This document shows, piece after piece, positions 6,582-15,283 of a DNA stretch of 64,000 bases. Source of the DNA: Pantoea alhagi. GTDB lineage: Bacteria; Pseudomonadota; Gammaproteobacteria; Enterobacterales; Enterobacteriaceae. Where the stretch lies: NCBI RefSeq assembly GCF_002101395.1, contig NZ_CP019706.1, positions 186,001-250,000 of the forward strand. The letters are read 5' to 3'. Numbering within the stretch: the first letter of the stretch is position 1; each line of letters opens with the position of its first letter. The position numbers and the translations under genes were made by a program. Under the pieces are notes generated by a model. It was not told where the DNA came from and ran no database searches. It saw only the letters and a list, made by a program, of their open reading frames with translations.

Positions 6582-8603
6582 TTACGAAGCAGCGATAAAC
6601 AGCTCGCGTAGCTGATGTAACTGATCGCGCACGTTGGCGGCTTCTTCGAACTCCAGATTTTGCGCATGCTGCTGCATCTGCGTTTCCAGCTGGTGGATCT
6701 TTTTCTGCAGCGCCTGCGGCGTAAGCGCCAGATAACTGGCTTCGGTCTCAGCAGCGCCACGATTGCTGCTCTTGCCACGCGTTTTCCCTTTGGTCGCGCT
6801 TTTGCCCAGCTCAAGAATATCGGTAATTTTCTTGTTCAGGCCCTGCGGCACAATACCGTGTTCAGTGTTGTACTCGATCTGTTTCTCGCGGCGACGCTCG
6901 GTTTCGCCAATCGCTTTCGCCATCGAAGGCGTAATCCGATCGCCGTAAAGAATTGCCTTGCCGTTAACGTTACGTGCCGCGCGTCCGATGGTCTGAATCA
7001 GCGAGCGTTCAGAACGCAGGAAGCCCTCTTTATCGGCATCCAGAATCGCCACCAGCGACACTTCCGGCATATCCAGCCCTTCACGCAACAGGTTGATGCC
7101 CACCAGCACGTTGAATTCGCCCAGACGCAGATCGCGGATAATTTCCATACGCTCAACGGTATCAATATCTGAGTGCAGATAGCGTACCTTCTCGCCGTGC
7201 TCTTCCAGATATTCGGTCAAATCCTCCGCCATGCGCTTGGTCAGCGTGGTCACCAGCACGCGCTCGTTAATCTCAACGCGCTTGCGGATTTCCGACAGCA
7301 GATCGTCCACCTGAGTAGCGACCGGGCGCACTTCAATAATCGGGTCGAGCAGACCGGTAGGACGCACCACCTGATCGATCACTTCGCCAGCGGATTTTTC
7401 CAGCTCGTAGTTGCCCGGCGTCGCCGAAACATAGATGGTCTGCGGCGCCAGCGCCTCAAACTCTTCAAACTTCATCGGGCGGTTATCCAACGCCGACGGC
7501 AGTCGGAAACCATACTCCACCAGCGTCTCTTTACGCGCCCGATCGCCACGGTACATGCCGCCGATTTGCGGAATAGTAACGTGGGACTCATCCACCACCA
7601 GCAGCCCATCCGCAGGCAAATAGTCAAACAGCGTTGGCGGCGGCTCGCCCGGCCCGCGTCCGGAGAGATAACGTGAATAGTTTTCGATGCCGGAGCAGTA
7701 ACCCAGCTCGTTCATCATCTCCAGATCAAACTGGGTACGCTGCGTCAGGCGCTGCTCTTCCAGCAGCTTGTTGTTCGCCAGCAGCGTTTTACGACGGTCG
7801 GCCAGTTCAAGTTTGATCTCTTCCATCGCCTGCAAAATACGTTCGCGCGGCGTAACGTAGTGCGTTTTCGGATAGATGGTAAAGCGCGGCACCACGGAAT
7901 CTATCTGTCCGGTAAGCGGATCGAACAGCGACAGCCGCTCTACCTCTTCATCGAACAGCTCGACGCGCAGCGCCAGATCGTCCGATTCCGCCGGGAAAAT
8001 ATCGATCACTTCGCCGCGTACGCGGAAAGTGCCACGCTGAAACGCCTGATCGTTACGGCTGTACTGCAGCTCAGCCAGGCGCCGCAAAATACTACGCTGG
8101 TCGATAAGCATACCGCGCGACAGGTGCAGCATCATTTTCAGATACAGATCGGGATCGCCCAGGCCGTAAATAGCCGAAACCGACGCCACCACGATCACAT
8201 CACGCCGCTCCAGCAGCGCTTTGGTGGCGGAAAGACGCATCTGCTCAATATGTTCGTTCACCGAGGCGTCTTTTTCGATAAAGGTGTCGGAGCTGGGCAC
8301 GTAGGCTTCAGGCTGATAGTAGTCGTAGTAAGAAACAAAATACTCGACGGCATTATCGGGAAAGAATTCTTTCATTTCGCCATACAGCTGCGCCGCCAGC
8401 GTTTTATTGGGCGCTAACACCATTGTTGGCCGGTTAAGATCGGCAATCACGTTGGCAACGGTGAAGGTTTTCCCGGAGCCGGTCACCCCCAGCAGCGTCT
8501 GGTGTGCCAGACCGTCCTCAAGCCCCTCTTTCAGACGACGTATCGCCTCTGGCTGGTCGCCGGAGGGCTGAAAGGCGGAGTTAAGTTTAAAGGCTTTACT
8601 CAT
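6582..8603 (-). CDS. uvrB: Excinuclease ABC subunit B
   Basis: UvrB is the damage-verifying helicase-like subunit of UvrABC nucleotide excision repair. It is loaded by UvrA and holds the pre-incision complex for UvrC. The 673 residues equal the E. coli length. Walker A is GVTGSGKT (39-46). The beta-hairpin that clamps DNA is the YYDYYQPEAYVPSSD segment at about 92-106. The DEAD-like box DESH lies near 338. The C-terminal UVR coiled coil that contacts UvrC is at about 630-665. An SOS box lies 79 bases upstream of the start. The ribosome site is weak. Confidence 0.98.
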   Translation of the reverse strand: MSKAFKLNSAFQPSGDQPEAIRRLKEGLEDGLAHQTLLGVTGSGKTFTVANVIADLNRPTMVLAPNKTLAAQLYGEMKEFFPDNAVEYFVSYYDYYQPEAYVPSSDTFIEKDASVNEHIEQMRLSATKALLERRDVIVVASVSAIYGLGDPDLYLKMMLHLSRGMLIDQRSILRRLAELQYSRNDQAFQRGTFRVRGEVIDIFPAESDDLALRVELFDEEVERLSLFDPLTGQIDSVVPRFTIYPKTHYVTPRERILQAMEEIKLELADRRKTLLANNKLLEEQRLTQRTQFDLEMMNELGYCSGIENYSRYLSGRGPGEPPPTLFDYLPADGLLVVDESHVTIPQIGGMYRGDRARKETLVEYGFRLPSALDNRPMKFEEFEALAPQTIYVSATPGNYELEKSAGEVIDQVVRPTGLLDPIIEVRPVATQVDDLLSEIRKRVEINERVLVTTLTKRMAEDLTEYLEEHGEKVRYLHSDIDTVERMEIIRDLRLGEFNVLVGINLLREGLDMPEVSLVAILDADKEGFLRSERSLIQTIGRAARNVNGKAILYGDRITPSMAKAIGETERRREKQIEYNTEHGIVPQGLNKKITDILELGKSATKGKTRGKSSNRGAAETEASYLALTPQALQKKIHQLETQMQQHAQNLEFEEAANVRDQLHQLRELFIAAS

Positions 8604-8681
8604 TAGGAATGATCTCTGCTGAAGAATTGCACGGACAGGAGGATAATTTTACTCCGCTTCGATGATTTTTCCAGCGCGTGA

Positions 8682-8701
8682 CACTGGATAAATAATCAGT
8701 T
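8682..8701 (-). promoter_or_regulatory. LexA (SOS) box upstream of uvrB
   Basis: On the minus strand the 20 bases read AACTGATTATTTATCCAGTG. The CTG-N10-CAG core fits the LexA consensus and closely resembles the known E. coli uvrB box. It implies SOS induction of uvrB. Confidence 0.85.
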
Positions 8702-8754
8702 ATTTTGCCCGATACCCATAAAAAAGGCAAAGCGACAATTTAAAGACTTATCAT

Positions 8755-9058
8755 TACATGGGGATAATATTAAGAGACGCAAGGTTATCCCCAACAGCGG
8801 GCAGCATTTAACATTTGTCAATAGGCGCAGCGCAAAAGCCATAGCGGAAAAAAGCGTGCGCAATGGCAGGCTTGATTTTAACTAACATATTGAAATTTAA
8901 TAAAATATAAATAAAGCCCAGTTTCGCGCCAGTTCAGGAAAAAGCCGCGCCCGCTCTGGCTTGCACGTTGTTTTCACTCGGTAATGCACATGGTTATCCA
9001 CAGGAATAGTGGATAACTGTTTACAGGCCCCGCAACATCGGGGATGGATAAAATTACG
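8755..9058. other. DARS1-like cluster of DnaA boxes
   Basis: A perfect 9-base inverted repeat, GTTATCCAC (8993-9001) and GTGGATAAC (9009-9017), contains the exact DnaA box TTATCCACA (8994-9002) and a facing TTATCCACT (9008-9016). A weaker box, TTATCCATC on the minus strand, lies at 9046-9054. Two further boxes, TTATCCCCA, face each other at 8759-8767 and 8785-8793. In E. coli the DnaA-reactivating site DARS1 lies between uvrB and bioD and is built from three clustered DnaA boxes, two of them inverted. Here the cluster lies downstream of the uvrB promoter and on the bioD side, so the same role is a reasonable inference. Confidence 0.6.
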
Positions 9059-9517
9059 CCCCGGGCCGTAACACGGATGAAATATTTTTTTTTCGCGTTT
9101 TTCAGCCTGACCTGCCCCTGAATTTTCTGGTTTAACGCCTGCTATTCGGCGTTGCCGGGATTTTTCTGTCCTAAACGTCAAGCCGTTATTAATAAATTTT
9201 TCTGCCTTATGGTGGTTCCTCTGCACCATAAGCGTGATCTCATCGGCACCGTCAGCGTGCAGCCCATTTATTACCCGATTAAATTATTAAGTATTTCTGA
9301 CCATTTAACTCCTGCGGTTCATGCCATAACAGCCCGTCTTCAGCCCGTTTTCGATGATTTGGCCTGTGGATTGCAAGAAAGCATGGACCTCCTGTCAGGA
9401 TCGGCCCTTGAGCCTCCAGGGGAAAAAGGCGGTGATATCACCTCGCCGACATCTGTTACCTGCCTGACCTGAGGCAGACGGCAGAATGATTTGAACTGTA
9501 CGGAAGGAGATTATCAG
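9059..9517 (+). other. Non-coding leader upstream of the orphan ABC ATPase
   Basis: I see no convincing gene here. The stretch contains several strong inverted repeats: CTTATGGTG/CACCATAAG (9206-9232), the palindrome GGTGATATCACC (9431-9442) nested between GGC and GCC, and CTGCC/GGCAG (9460-9477). The ribosome site GGAAGGAGA of the next gene follows. An open frame of 87 codons from 9209 to 9472 lacks a ribosome site and I do not count it as a gene. The hairpins suggest a structured 5' leader, but I do not recognise a known riboswitch class. Confidence 0.45.
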
Positions 9518-10234
9518 ATGCTGCGTTTACGTTCGGTGAATCAGTTTTACGGTAAAAACCATATCCTGTGGGATGTGGATCTTGACCTGCCGCCCGGCAC
9601 CTGTACCGGCATAATCGCTCAGCCCGGCATGGGAAAAACCACCCTGGTAAACTGTATTATGGGCCACCTGCCGGTTAACAGCGGCAGCATGATATGGCAG
9701 CAGGCTGGATCGCCGCCGGAAAATTTACTGATGCAGCCAGCGGCAACGCGCGCGCGGCTGGGGATCGGCTATGTGCCGCAGGGACGGCAGATTTTTTCCC
9801 AGCTCAGCGTCGAGGAGAATCTGCTGATCGCCTTGCTGGCTGGCCAGCAGGATCGCCACAGTGCCATTCCGCCGCTGGTTTATGAACTGTTTCCCACGCT
9901 GTGGCAGCTGCGTCATCAGCGCAGCGGCGATCTAACCCTGGAGCAACAGCAGAATCTGGCGCTGGCCCGTGCGCTGGCGCTACAGCCGCAACTGTTGATT
10001 TTGGATGAACCAACCGAAGGAATGTCGCCGTGGCTGGAGGAGGAAACCGGTAATTTGCTGCATCGACTGAATCATGAATTTGGCCTGACGATCCTGCTGC
10101 TGGAACAGCGTGTTTCAGTTATTCGTCGCGTAGCGGACTATTTTTTGCTGCTGCATCGTGGACGCAACGTGGCGCAGGGCCACGTTGCGGAACTGGATGA
10201 AAAGGTCGTGGATAAATGGCTGGCGGTGAGCTAA
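9518..10234 (+). CDS. Orphan ABC ATPase, UrtE/LivF-like, with altered motifs
   Basis: The 238-residue protein starts at the ATG at 9518 with GGAAGGAGA 7 bases upstream. It resembles UrtE and LivF, the ATPases of urea and branched-chain amino acid importers, in order and spacing: Walker A region AQPGMGKTT (34-42), Q-loop GYVPQGR (84-90), Walker B LLILDEPTEG (159-168) and the LLLEQ switch (193-197). The first Gly of Walker A is Ala. The LSGGQ signature is replaced by LTLEQ (139-143). No permease, binding protein or UrtD partner is nearby. It may act with a distant partner or in a non-transport role. In E. coli no gene lies here between uvrB and bioD. Confidence 0.85.
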   Translation: MLRLRSVNQFYGKNHILWDVDLDLPPGTCTGIIAQPGMGKTTLVNCIMGHLPVNSGSMIWQQAGSPPENLLMQPAATRARLGIGYVPQGRQIFSQLSVEENLLIALLAGQQDRHSAIPPLVYELFPTLWQLRHQRSGDLTLEQQQNLALARALALQPQLLILDEPTEGMSPWLEEETGNLLHRLNHEFGLTILLLEQRVSVIRRVADYFLLLHRGRNVAQGHVAELDEKVVDKWLAVS

Positions 10235-10241
10235 ACGCGCG

Positions 10242-10913
10242 TCAGACGGGCAGACGAACATAGTCGCCCAGCGCGGCGTTATCAACCTGCTCCAGCCAGG
10301 GAATTTCGCCCAGCAGAGGCGCAGGCAGGCGCTGTTGCAGGGTCGCCATATATTCCTGATGACGTCGGCCCGGCGGCTGAATATCGTTGGCGATCCAGCC
10401 CGCCAGCGGCAGTCCTGCATTGAGGATCGCTTCAGCGCTGAGCATCGCATGGTTGATACAGCCCAGTTTAATGCCCACCACCAGGATCACCGGCAGCTGC
10501 TCCTCACGCACCCAGTCAGCATATGTCTGCTGCTCCGACAACGGCGTATACCAGCCGCCCGCGCCCTCGACCAGCACCCATTCAGCTTTTTCCCGTAGCG
10601 TCTGCAGCCCGGCGGAAAGCCGCGCGAATTCAATCGGCTGGCCGGTATCGGCGCTGACAATATGCGGCGATGTCGGCTCCATAAACACCAGCGGATTCAC
10701 CTGTTCATAGCTCAGCGGCACGCTGCTGTTACGCTGCAGCGCCAGCGCATCGCCGTTGCGGATACCCTCCGGCGTCATTTCACTGCCGGAGGCCACTGGC
10801 TTATAGCCTGCAGTACGAAAGCCCGCGCGGTTAGCTGCCTGCAGCAGCGCGCTGCTGGCAACGGTTTTGCCTACTTCAGTATCGGTTCCGGTCAGGAACC
10901 AGCAGTTACTCAC
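10242..10913 (-). CDS. bioD: Dethiobiotin synthetase
   Basis: BioD closes the ureido ring of dethiobiotin from 7,8-diaminononanoate, CO2 and ATP in the cytosol. I chose the GTG at 10911-10913 (MSNCWFLTGTDTEVGKT), with GGAG 9 bases upstream. It gives 223 residues and overlaps bioC by 8 bases. A TTG at 10919 is possible but lies too near the GGAG. The P-loop GTDTEVGKT spans 9-17, KPVASGSE follows at about 40, and VEGAGGWYTPLS is the conserved loop near 115. It is the last gene of bioBFCD and ends 7 bases from the convergent orphan ATPase gene. Confidence 0.96.
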   Translation of the reverse strand: MSNCWFLTGTDTEVGKTVASSALLQAANRAGFRTAGYKPVASGSEMTPEGIRNGDALALQRNSSVPLSYEQVNPLVFMEPTSPHIVSADTGQPIEFARLSAGLQTLREKAEWVLVEGAGGWYTPLSEQQTYADWVREEQLPVILVVGIKLGCINHAMLSAEAILNAGLPLAGWIANDIQPPGRRHQEYMATLQQRLPAPLLGEIPWLEQVDNAALGDYVRLPV

Positions 10914-11664
10914 AATCAATTACTCCGGTAACCAGTTGATAAGAGAGTCGATAGCCGCGTTCATCCTGCGGCCAGTGCTGTGCCAGCTGCTGCAGGCGCT
11001 GGCGCGTTAATAGCCCGCTGGCACGCCCCTGATGAATATGGGTGGCGCCGATGCCTTTTAGCGATTGCAGCGCGCTGCGCACATCAGGAAAGCGCTGCTC
11101 AACCGTTTCGCTGCTCAGCCGCAACCCCAGGCCGTCGCCAGCACGCTGGATCGCCGCCACGGAAAGAAAGGTATTCACATGTTGATAGTCATCCAGCGCC
11201 TGCCAGGCGCTGCGCATCTCATACAGTGAATCCTCCGCCAGAGTAGAAAACAGTACCCGTCCGCCAGGGCGCGTTACCCGACACAGCTCACGCAGCCCCT
11301 GCGCCAGATCGTCGCACCACTGCATTGCCAGATTACTCCAGCAGATATCTATGCAGCGCGCATGCAACGGCAGCGCCTCAATATCACCCAGCAGATAGTG
11401 ATGCGCGGTCTCATCGCGCCGCGCCTGTGTCAGCATGCCTGGTGAAAGATCAAGGGCTATGACCTGATGACCCTGCTCGCGCCAGCGTCGGCTGAACCAG
11501 CCGGTGCCGCAACCCGCATCCAGCACGGTTCCGCCGGATAACGCAGGCTGCAGCGCCATAAGGCGTTCTCCGCTGTAGCGCTGTAGTTCGGCAAAGCGGT
11601 CGTAACCGCCTGCCGCGCGGCCAAATGCCTGCGCCACCGCCTGCTTATTCACTTTGTGCGTCAT
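10906..11664 (-). CDS. bioC: Malonyl-ACP O-methyltransferase
   Basis: BioC methylates malonyl-ACP so that fatty acid synthesis can build the pimeloyl chain of biotin. The SAM-binding motif LDAGCGTG is at 48-55. The conserved SNLAMQWCDDL segment and KGIGATHIHQGR near the C-terminus are characteristic of BioC. The protein has 252 residues against 251 in E. coli. It overlaps bioF upstream by 20 bases and bioD downstream by 8 bases, which suggests translational coupling. Confidence 0.95.
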   Translation of the reverse strand: MTHKVNKQAVAQAFGRAAGGYDRFAELQRYSGERLMALQPALSGGTVLDAGCGTGWFSRRWREQGHQVIALDLSPGMLTQARRDETAHHYLLGDIEALPLHARCIDICWSNLAMQWCDDLAQGLRELCRVTRPGGRVLFSTLAEDSLYEMRSAWQALDDYQHVNTFLSVAAIQRAGDGLGLRLSSETVEQRFPDVRSALQSLKGIGATHIHQGRASGLLTRQRLQQLAQHWPQDERGYRLSYQLVTGVIDCE

Positions 11665-12799
11665 ACAGCGCCTCCAGTAGCCGATCGATATCGTCCGCCG
11701 TGTGACTTGCGGTTAAGGTAAGACGCAGGCGCGCCGTGCCCGGCGGCACCGTAGGTGGTCGAATCGCCGTAACCCAGCAGCCGCGCTGACGCAGACGGCT
11801 GGCGAGCGTCAGCGCCTGGCTATCCTCACCCACCAGCAACGGCTGAATAGCGGTGGAGGAAGGCAGTAGCATTAAGGAGAGTTGCGCGGCGCCGTGACGA
11901 AAGCGGGCAATGTTCGCCGCCAGTTGTTGACGCAGATCGTCGCCCTGCTGGACAGCTTGCAATGCCGCACGCAGCGCTTCGGCCTGCGCTGGCGGCATTG
12001 CCGTGCTGTAGATCAGATGGCGGGCAAACTGCAGCAGATAATTCGCGGTGTCGTTATCGCACAGCAACGCCGCGCCGCTGATGCCAAATGCTTTGCCAAA
12101 GGTAACGATCAGCAGTTCCGGCCTGACGCCCTGCTGCCAGCAGCTGCCGCGTCCCTGTTCGCCCTGTACGCCGATACCATGCGCATCATCCACCAGCAGC
12201 CAGCCGCCTGCCTGCTGCGTAAGCTGATGCAGCGCGCCCAGCGGCGCGCTGTCGCCATCCATGCTGAATACCCCTTCGGTTACCACCAGCGTTTCGCCCG
12301 CCTCTTGCGGGGTTAACAGACGTTGCAGGCTCTCTGGCTGATTATGGGCAAAACGCCGCAGCGTGGCCGGACTGAGGCTGGCCGCTTCCAGCAGCGAGGC
12401 GTGTGACAGTTTATCCGCCAGGATGCGGTCGCCCGCCTTTGCCAGCGCGCCGATCGCAGCCTGATTAGCGGCATAGCCGGAATTAAACAGCAGCGCACAG
12501 GGATAGCCAAGCCAGTCAGCCAGCTCCGCTTCCAGTTGAGCGTGCGGCAACGCATAGCCGGTAACATGACCCGACGCCCCGGCACCCACGCCGTAGCGTT
12601 CAGCGCCCTGCTGCCAGGCCTGCACCAGACGCGCATCATGGCTCAACCCGAGATAATCATTGCTGGCGAAGTTGCGGTAGTGTTTTCCGTTATGCAGCAG
12701 CCAGCCCGCGCGGCTCTGTTCCAGCAGGCTGCGCTGACGAAAGCGCTGCTGCTGCTGACGCTCGGTCAGCGCTGCTGCAATCCGATGTTGCCAGCTCAT
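11645..12799 (-). CDS. bioF: 8-amino-7-oxononanoate synthase
   Basis: BioF condenses pimeloyl-ACP (or CoA) with alanine by a PLP-dependent decarboxylative Claisen reaction. The protein has 384 residues and belongs to the alpha-oxoamine synthase family. The Schiff-base lysine is Lys236 in VTFGKAFGISG, at the same position as in E. coli. Other marks are SNDYLGL (46-52), GSGA-like VGAGASGHVTG (71-81) and DDAHGIG (204-210). The start ATG overlaps the bioB stop by one base (TAATG). Confidence 0.97.
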   Translation of the reverse strand: MSWQHRIAAALTERQQQQRFRQRSLLEQSRAGWLLHNGKHYRNFASNDYLGLSHDARLVQAWQQGAERYGVGAGASGHVTGYALPHAQLEAELADWLGYPCALLFNSGYAANQAAIGALAKAGDRILADKLSHASLLEAASLSPATLRRFAHNQPESLQRLLTPQEAGETLVVTEGVFSMDGDSAPLGALHQLTQQAGGWLLVDDAHGIGVQGEQGRGSCWQQGVRPELLIVTFGKAFGISGAALLCDNDTANYLLQFARHLIYSTAMPPAQAEALRAALQAVQQGDDLRQQLAANIARFRHGAAQLSLMLLPSSTAIQPLLVGEDSQALTLASRLRQRGCWVTAIRPPTVPPGTARLRLTLTASHTADDIDRLLEALYDAQSE

Positions 12800-13830
12800 T
12801 ACTGAGCCGCGTTGTAATACTGTGGGGTATCGGCGTTAACCAGCTGCTGCGCCAGCGCCTGTTGCTGTTCGTTATCCCCGGCGTGAGTGTGGGTGTGCTC
12901 AGGATTAAGGCCCAGCTTACGGAACAGCAGCAGATCCTTATCCTCTTCCGGGTTAGGCGTGGTAAGCAGTTTGCAACCGTAGAAAATAGAGTTCGCGCCC
13001 GCCATAAAGCACATCGCCTGGGTCTGCTCACTCATCTGCTCGCGCCCGGCGGAGAGACGCACGTGCGAACGCGGCATCATGATGCGCGCCACGGCGATGG
13101 TACGGATAAAATCAAAAGGATCGACATCCTCGTTATCCGCCAGCGGCGTGCCTTTGACCTTAACCAGCATGTTGATCGGCACGCTTTCCGGCGGCGTTGG
13201 CAGGTTCGCCAGCTGTACCAGCAGCGCGGCGCGATCTTTTACCTCCTCCCCCAGACCGACGATGCCGCCGGAACAGACTTTGATCCCCGCCTCGCGCACT
13301 TTTTCCAGCGTATCCAGTCGCTCCTGATAGGTGCGGGTAGTGATGATATTGCCGTAAAACTCCGGCGAGGTATCAAGGTTATGGTTGTAAAAATCGAGTC
13401 CCGCTGCGCCCAGCCGCTGTGCCTGCTCATCGTTAAGGGTACCTAGCGTCATACAGGTTTCCAGCCCCATCGCCTTTACGCCCTGCACCATTTTTTCCAG
13501 GTAAGGCATATCGCGATCGTTGGGGTTTTTCCATGCCGCGCCCATACAGAAACGGGAGGAGCCTGCCGCCTTCGCCTTACGCGCCGAGGCCAGCACCTCT
13601 TCCACTTCCATCAGGCGTTCTGATTCCAGCCCGGTTTTATAACGGGCGCTTTGCGGACAGTATTTGCAATCTTCCGGGCAGGCACCGGTTTTAATCGATA
13701 ACAGCGTACTCACCTGTACCTGACGCGGGTCGAAGTGCTGCCGGTGTACCTGCTGCGCTTCAAACATAAGTTCAAGAAAAGGCTTATTAAACAGGGCCTG
13801 AGCCTGTGCCAGCGTCCAGCGCATTGACAT
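12799..13830 (-). CDS. bioB: Biotin synthase (radical SAM)
   Basis: BioB inserts sulfur into dethiobiotin. The radical-SAM cluster motif is GACPEDCKYCPQS with Cys51, Cys55 and Cys58. The [2Fe-2S] cluster that supplies sulfur uses Cys95, Cys126 and the Cys in KVCSGGIVGLGE. The protein has 343 residues (E. coli 346), with small changes at both ends. The C-terminus has a His-Thr repeat, HTHTHAGDNE, near 322. It is the first gene of the leftward bioBFCD operon, read from the BirA-controlled promoter at 13876-13912. Confidence 0.98.
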   Translation of the reverse strand: MSMRWTLAQAQALFNKPFLELMFEAQQVHRQHFDPRQVQVSTLLSIKTGACPEDCKYCPQSARYKTGLESERLMEVEEVLASARKAKAAGSSRFCMGAAWKNPNDRDMPYLEKMVQGVKAMGLETCMTLGTLNDEQAQRLGAAGLDFYNHNLDTSPEFYGNIITTRTYQERLDTLEKVREAGIKVCSGGIVGLGEEVKDRAALLVQLANLPTPPESVPINMLVKVKGTPLADNEDVDPFDFIRTIAVARIMMPRSHVRLSAGREQMSEQTQAMCFMAGANSIFYGCKLLTTPNPEEDKDLLLFRKLGLNPEHTHTHAGDNEQQQALAQQLVNADTPQYYNAAQ

Positions 13831-13875
13831 TGCTTACTCCAGAAAGGGTCGTTTTTATCATGGTATCTGATGTAG

Positions 13876-13912
13876 ACTTGTAAACTAAATCTTTTTATTT
13901 TGGTTTACAAGT
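13876..13912. promoter_or_regulatory. BirA operator (bioO) between bioB and bioA
   Basis: ACTTGTAAAC (13876-13885) and GTTTACAAGT (13903-13912) are perfect inverted arms with a 17-base spacer. They match the known enteric biotin operator bound by dimeric BirA-biotinyl-AMP. Promoters in both directions overlap it. The operator ends only 4 bases before the bioA start, as in E. coli. Confidence 0.93.
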
Positions 13913-13916
13913 GATC

Positions 13917-15209
13917 ATGACTTCTGACGATCTCGCCTTCGACCGCGACCATATCTGGCATCCTTATACTTCCATGAGCGAACCGCTGCCCTGTTATCCG
14001 GTAGTGGGCGCGCGGGGCGTTCATTTGCAACTGGCCGATGGTCGTGAGCTGGTGGATGGCATGTCCTCATGGTGGGCGGCGATCCACGGCTATAACCACC
14101 CTCGTCTGAATCAGGCGCTGCAGCAGCAGATGACGCAAATGTCGCATGTGATGTTCGGCGGTATTACGCATCCCGCCGCCGTGGCGCTCTGCCGCCGTCT
14201 GGTAGACATGACGCCTGCGCCGCTGGAGTGCGTGTTTCTGGCCGATTCCGGCTCGGTGGCCGTGGAAGTGGCAATGAAAATGGCGCTGCAATACTGGCAG
14301 GCGCGCGGTGAGCGGCGGCAGCGCTTTTTAACCCTGCGACGCGGCTATCATGGCGATACCTTCTCCGCCATGTCGGTTTGCGACCCCGATAATTCAATGC
14401 ACAGCCTGTGGCAGGGCTATCTGCCAACGCATCTGTTTGCACCCGCGCCGCAGTGTGGCTTTGATGATTGCTGGGATGAGCAGGATATTGCCGAATTTGC
14501 CGCGCAGATTGCCACGCATGCAGGCAGCATCGCCGCCGTGATCCTTGAGCCGATTGTGCAGGGCGCTGGCGGGATGCGCTTTTACCATCCTGATTATCTG
14601 CAGCAGGTCCGCGCGCTGTGCGATCGCTATCAGGTACTATTGATTGCCGATGAGATCGCCACCGGCTTTGGCCGTACCGGCAAACTTTTCGCCTGCGACC
14701 ATGCCGGTATCGCACCTGATATTCTCTGTCTGGGCAAAGCGCTGACCGGTGGCACCATGACGCTTTCCGCCACGCTGACCACACGCGAAGTAGCGAACAC
14801 CATCAGCAATGGCGCGGCGGGCTGCTTTATGCACGGACCAACCTTTATGGGCAATCCGCTGGCCTGCGCCGTGGCCGATGCCAGTCTGGCACTGCTGCAG
14901 GAAGGCGACTGGCAGACGCAGGTAGCGACCATTGAACAACAGCTACGCACCGCGCTGCTGCCGCTGACGGCTCATCCGCAGGTTGCGGACGCGCGCGTCC
15001 TGGGCGCTATCGGCGTGATTGAAAGCCGTCAGCCGGTCAATATGGCAGCAATACAGCGCTTTTTCGTTGAGCACGGCGTATGGATCCGTCCCTTTGGCAA
15101 ACTGATCTATCTGATGCCGCCCTATGTGATTACATCGCAGCAGCTGAGCCAGCTAACCGAAGCAATTAAGGCGGCACTGGATCACGCCGAACTGTTTCTG
15201 CCGGGCTAA
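13917..15209 (+). CDS. bioA: Adenosylmethionine-8-amino-7-oxononanoate aminotransferase
   Basis: BioA uses SAM as amino donor to make 7,8-diaminononanoate, the step before BioD. The ATG at 13917 gives 430 residues, beginning MTSDDLAFD like the E. coli protein. A GTG 6 bases upstream lies partly in the operator and is less likely. The PLP lysine is Lys274 in CLGKALTGGT, the E. coli position. MSSWWAAIHGYNHP (49-62) and IADEIATGFGRTGK (243-256) are class III aminotransferase marks. No strong ribosome site is visible because the operator occupies that stretch. Confidence 0.97.
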   Translation: MTSDDLAFDRDHIWHPYTSMSEPLPCYPVVGARGVHLQLADGRELVDGMSSWWAAIHGYNHPRLNQALQQQMTQMSHVMFGGITHPAAVALCRRLVDMTPAPLECVFLADSGSVAVEVAMKMALQYWQARGERRQRFLTLRRGYHGDTFSAMSVCDPDNSMHSLWQGYLPTHLFAPAPQCGFDDCWDEQDIAEFAAQIATHAGSIAAVILEPIVQGAGGMRFYHPDYLQQVRALCDRYQVLLIADEIATGFGRTGKLFACDHAGIAPDILCLGKALTGGTMTLSATLTTREVANTISNGAAGCFMHGPTFMGNPLACAVADASLALLQEGDWQTQVATIEQQLRTALLPLTAHPQVADARVLGAIGVIESRQPVNMAAIQRFFVEHGVWIRPFGKLIYLMPPYVITSQQLSQLTEAIKAALDHAELFLPG

Positions 15210-15283
15210 TGCCGACCGCCGTTAAGCGCGGGGCCGTGGGATAAACTACGCTTTTAGCATCCCCATTAGCCAAGGAGTGAATA

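Noticed and set aside
8897..9229. 110-codon open frame on the minus strand
   Set aside because: It runs through the DnaA-box cluster, has Cys/Arg/His-rich composition typical of chance frames, and shows no family likeness.
9209..9472. 87-codon open frame upstream of the orphan ATPase
   Set aside because: It has no ribosome site, no recognisable family and overlaps several palindromes. It reads better as a non-coding leader.
9361..9480. Guanidine or urea-type riboswitch before the UrtE-like gene
   Set aside because: None of the conserved core sequences of the guanidine riboswitch classes could be found by eye.
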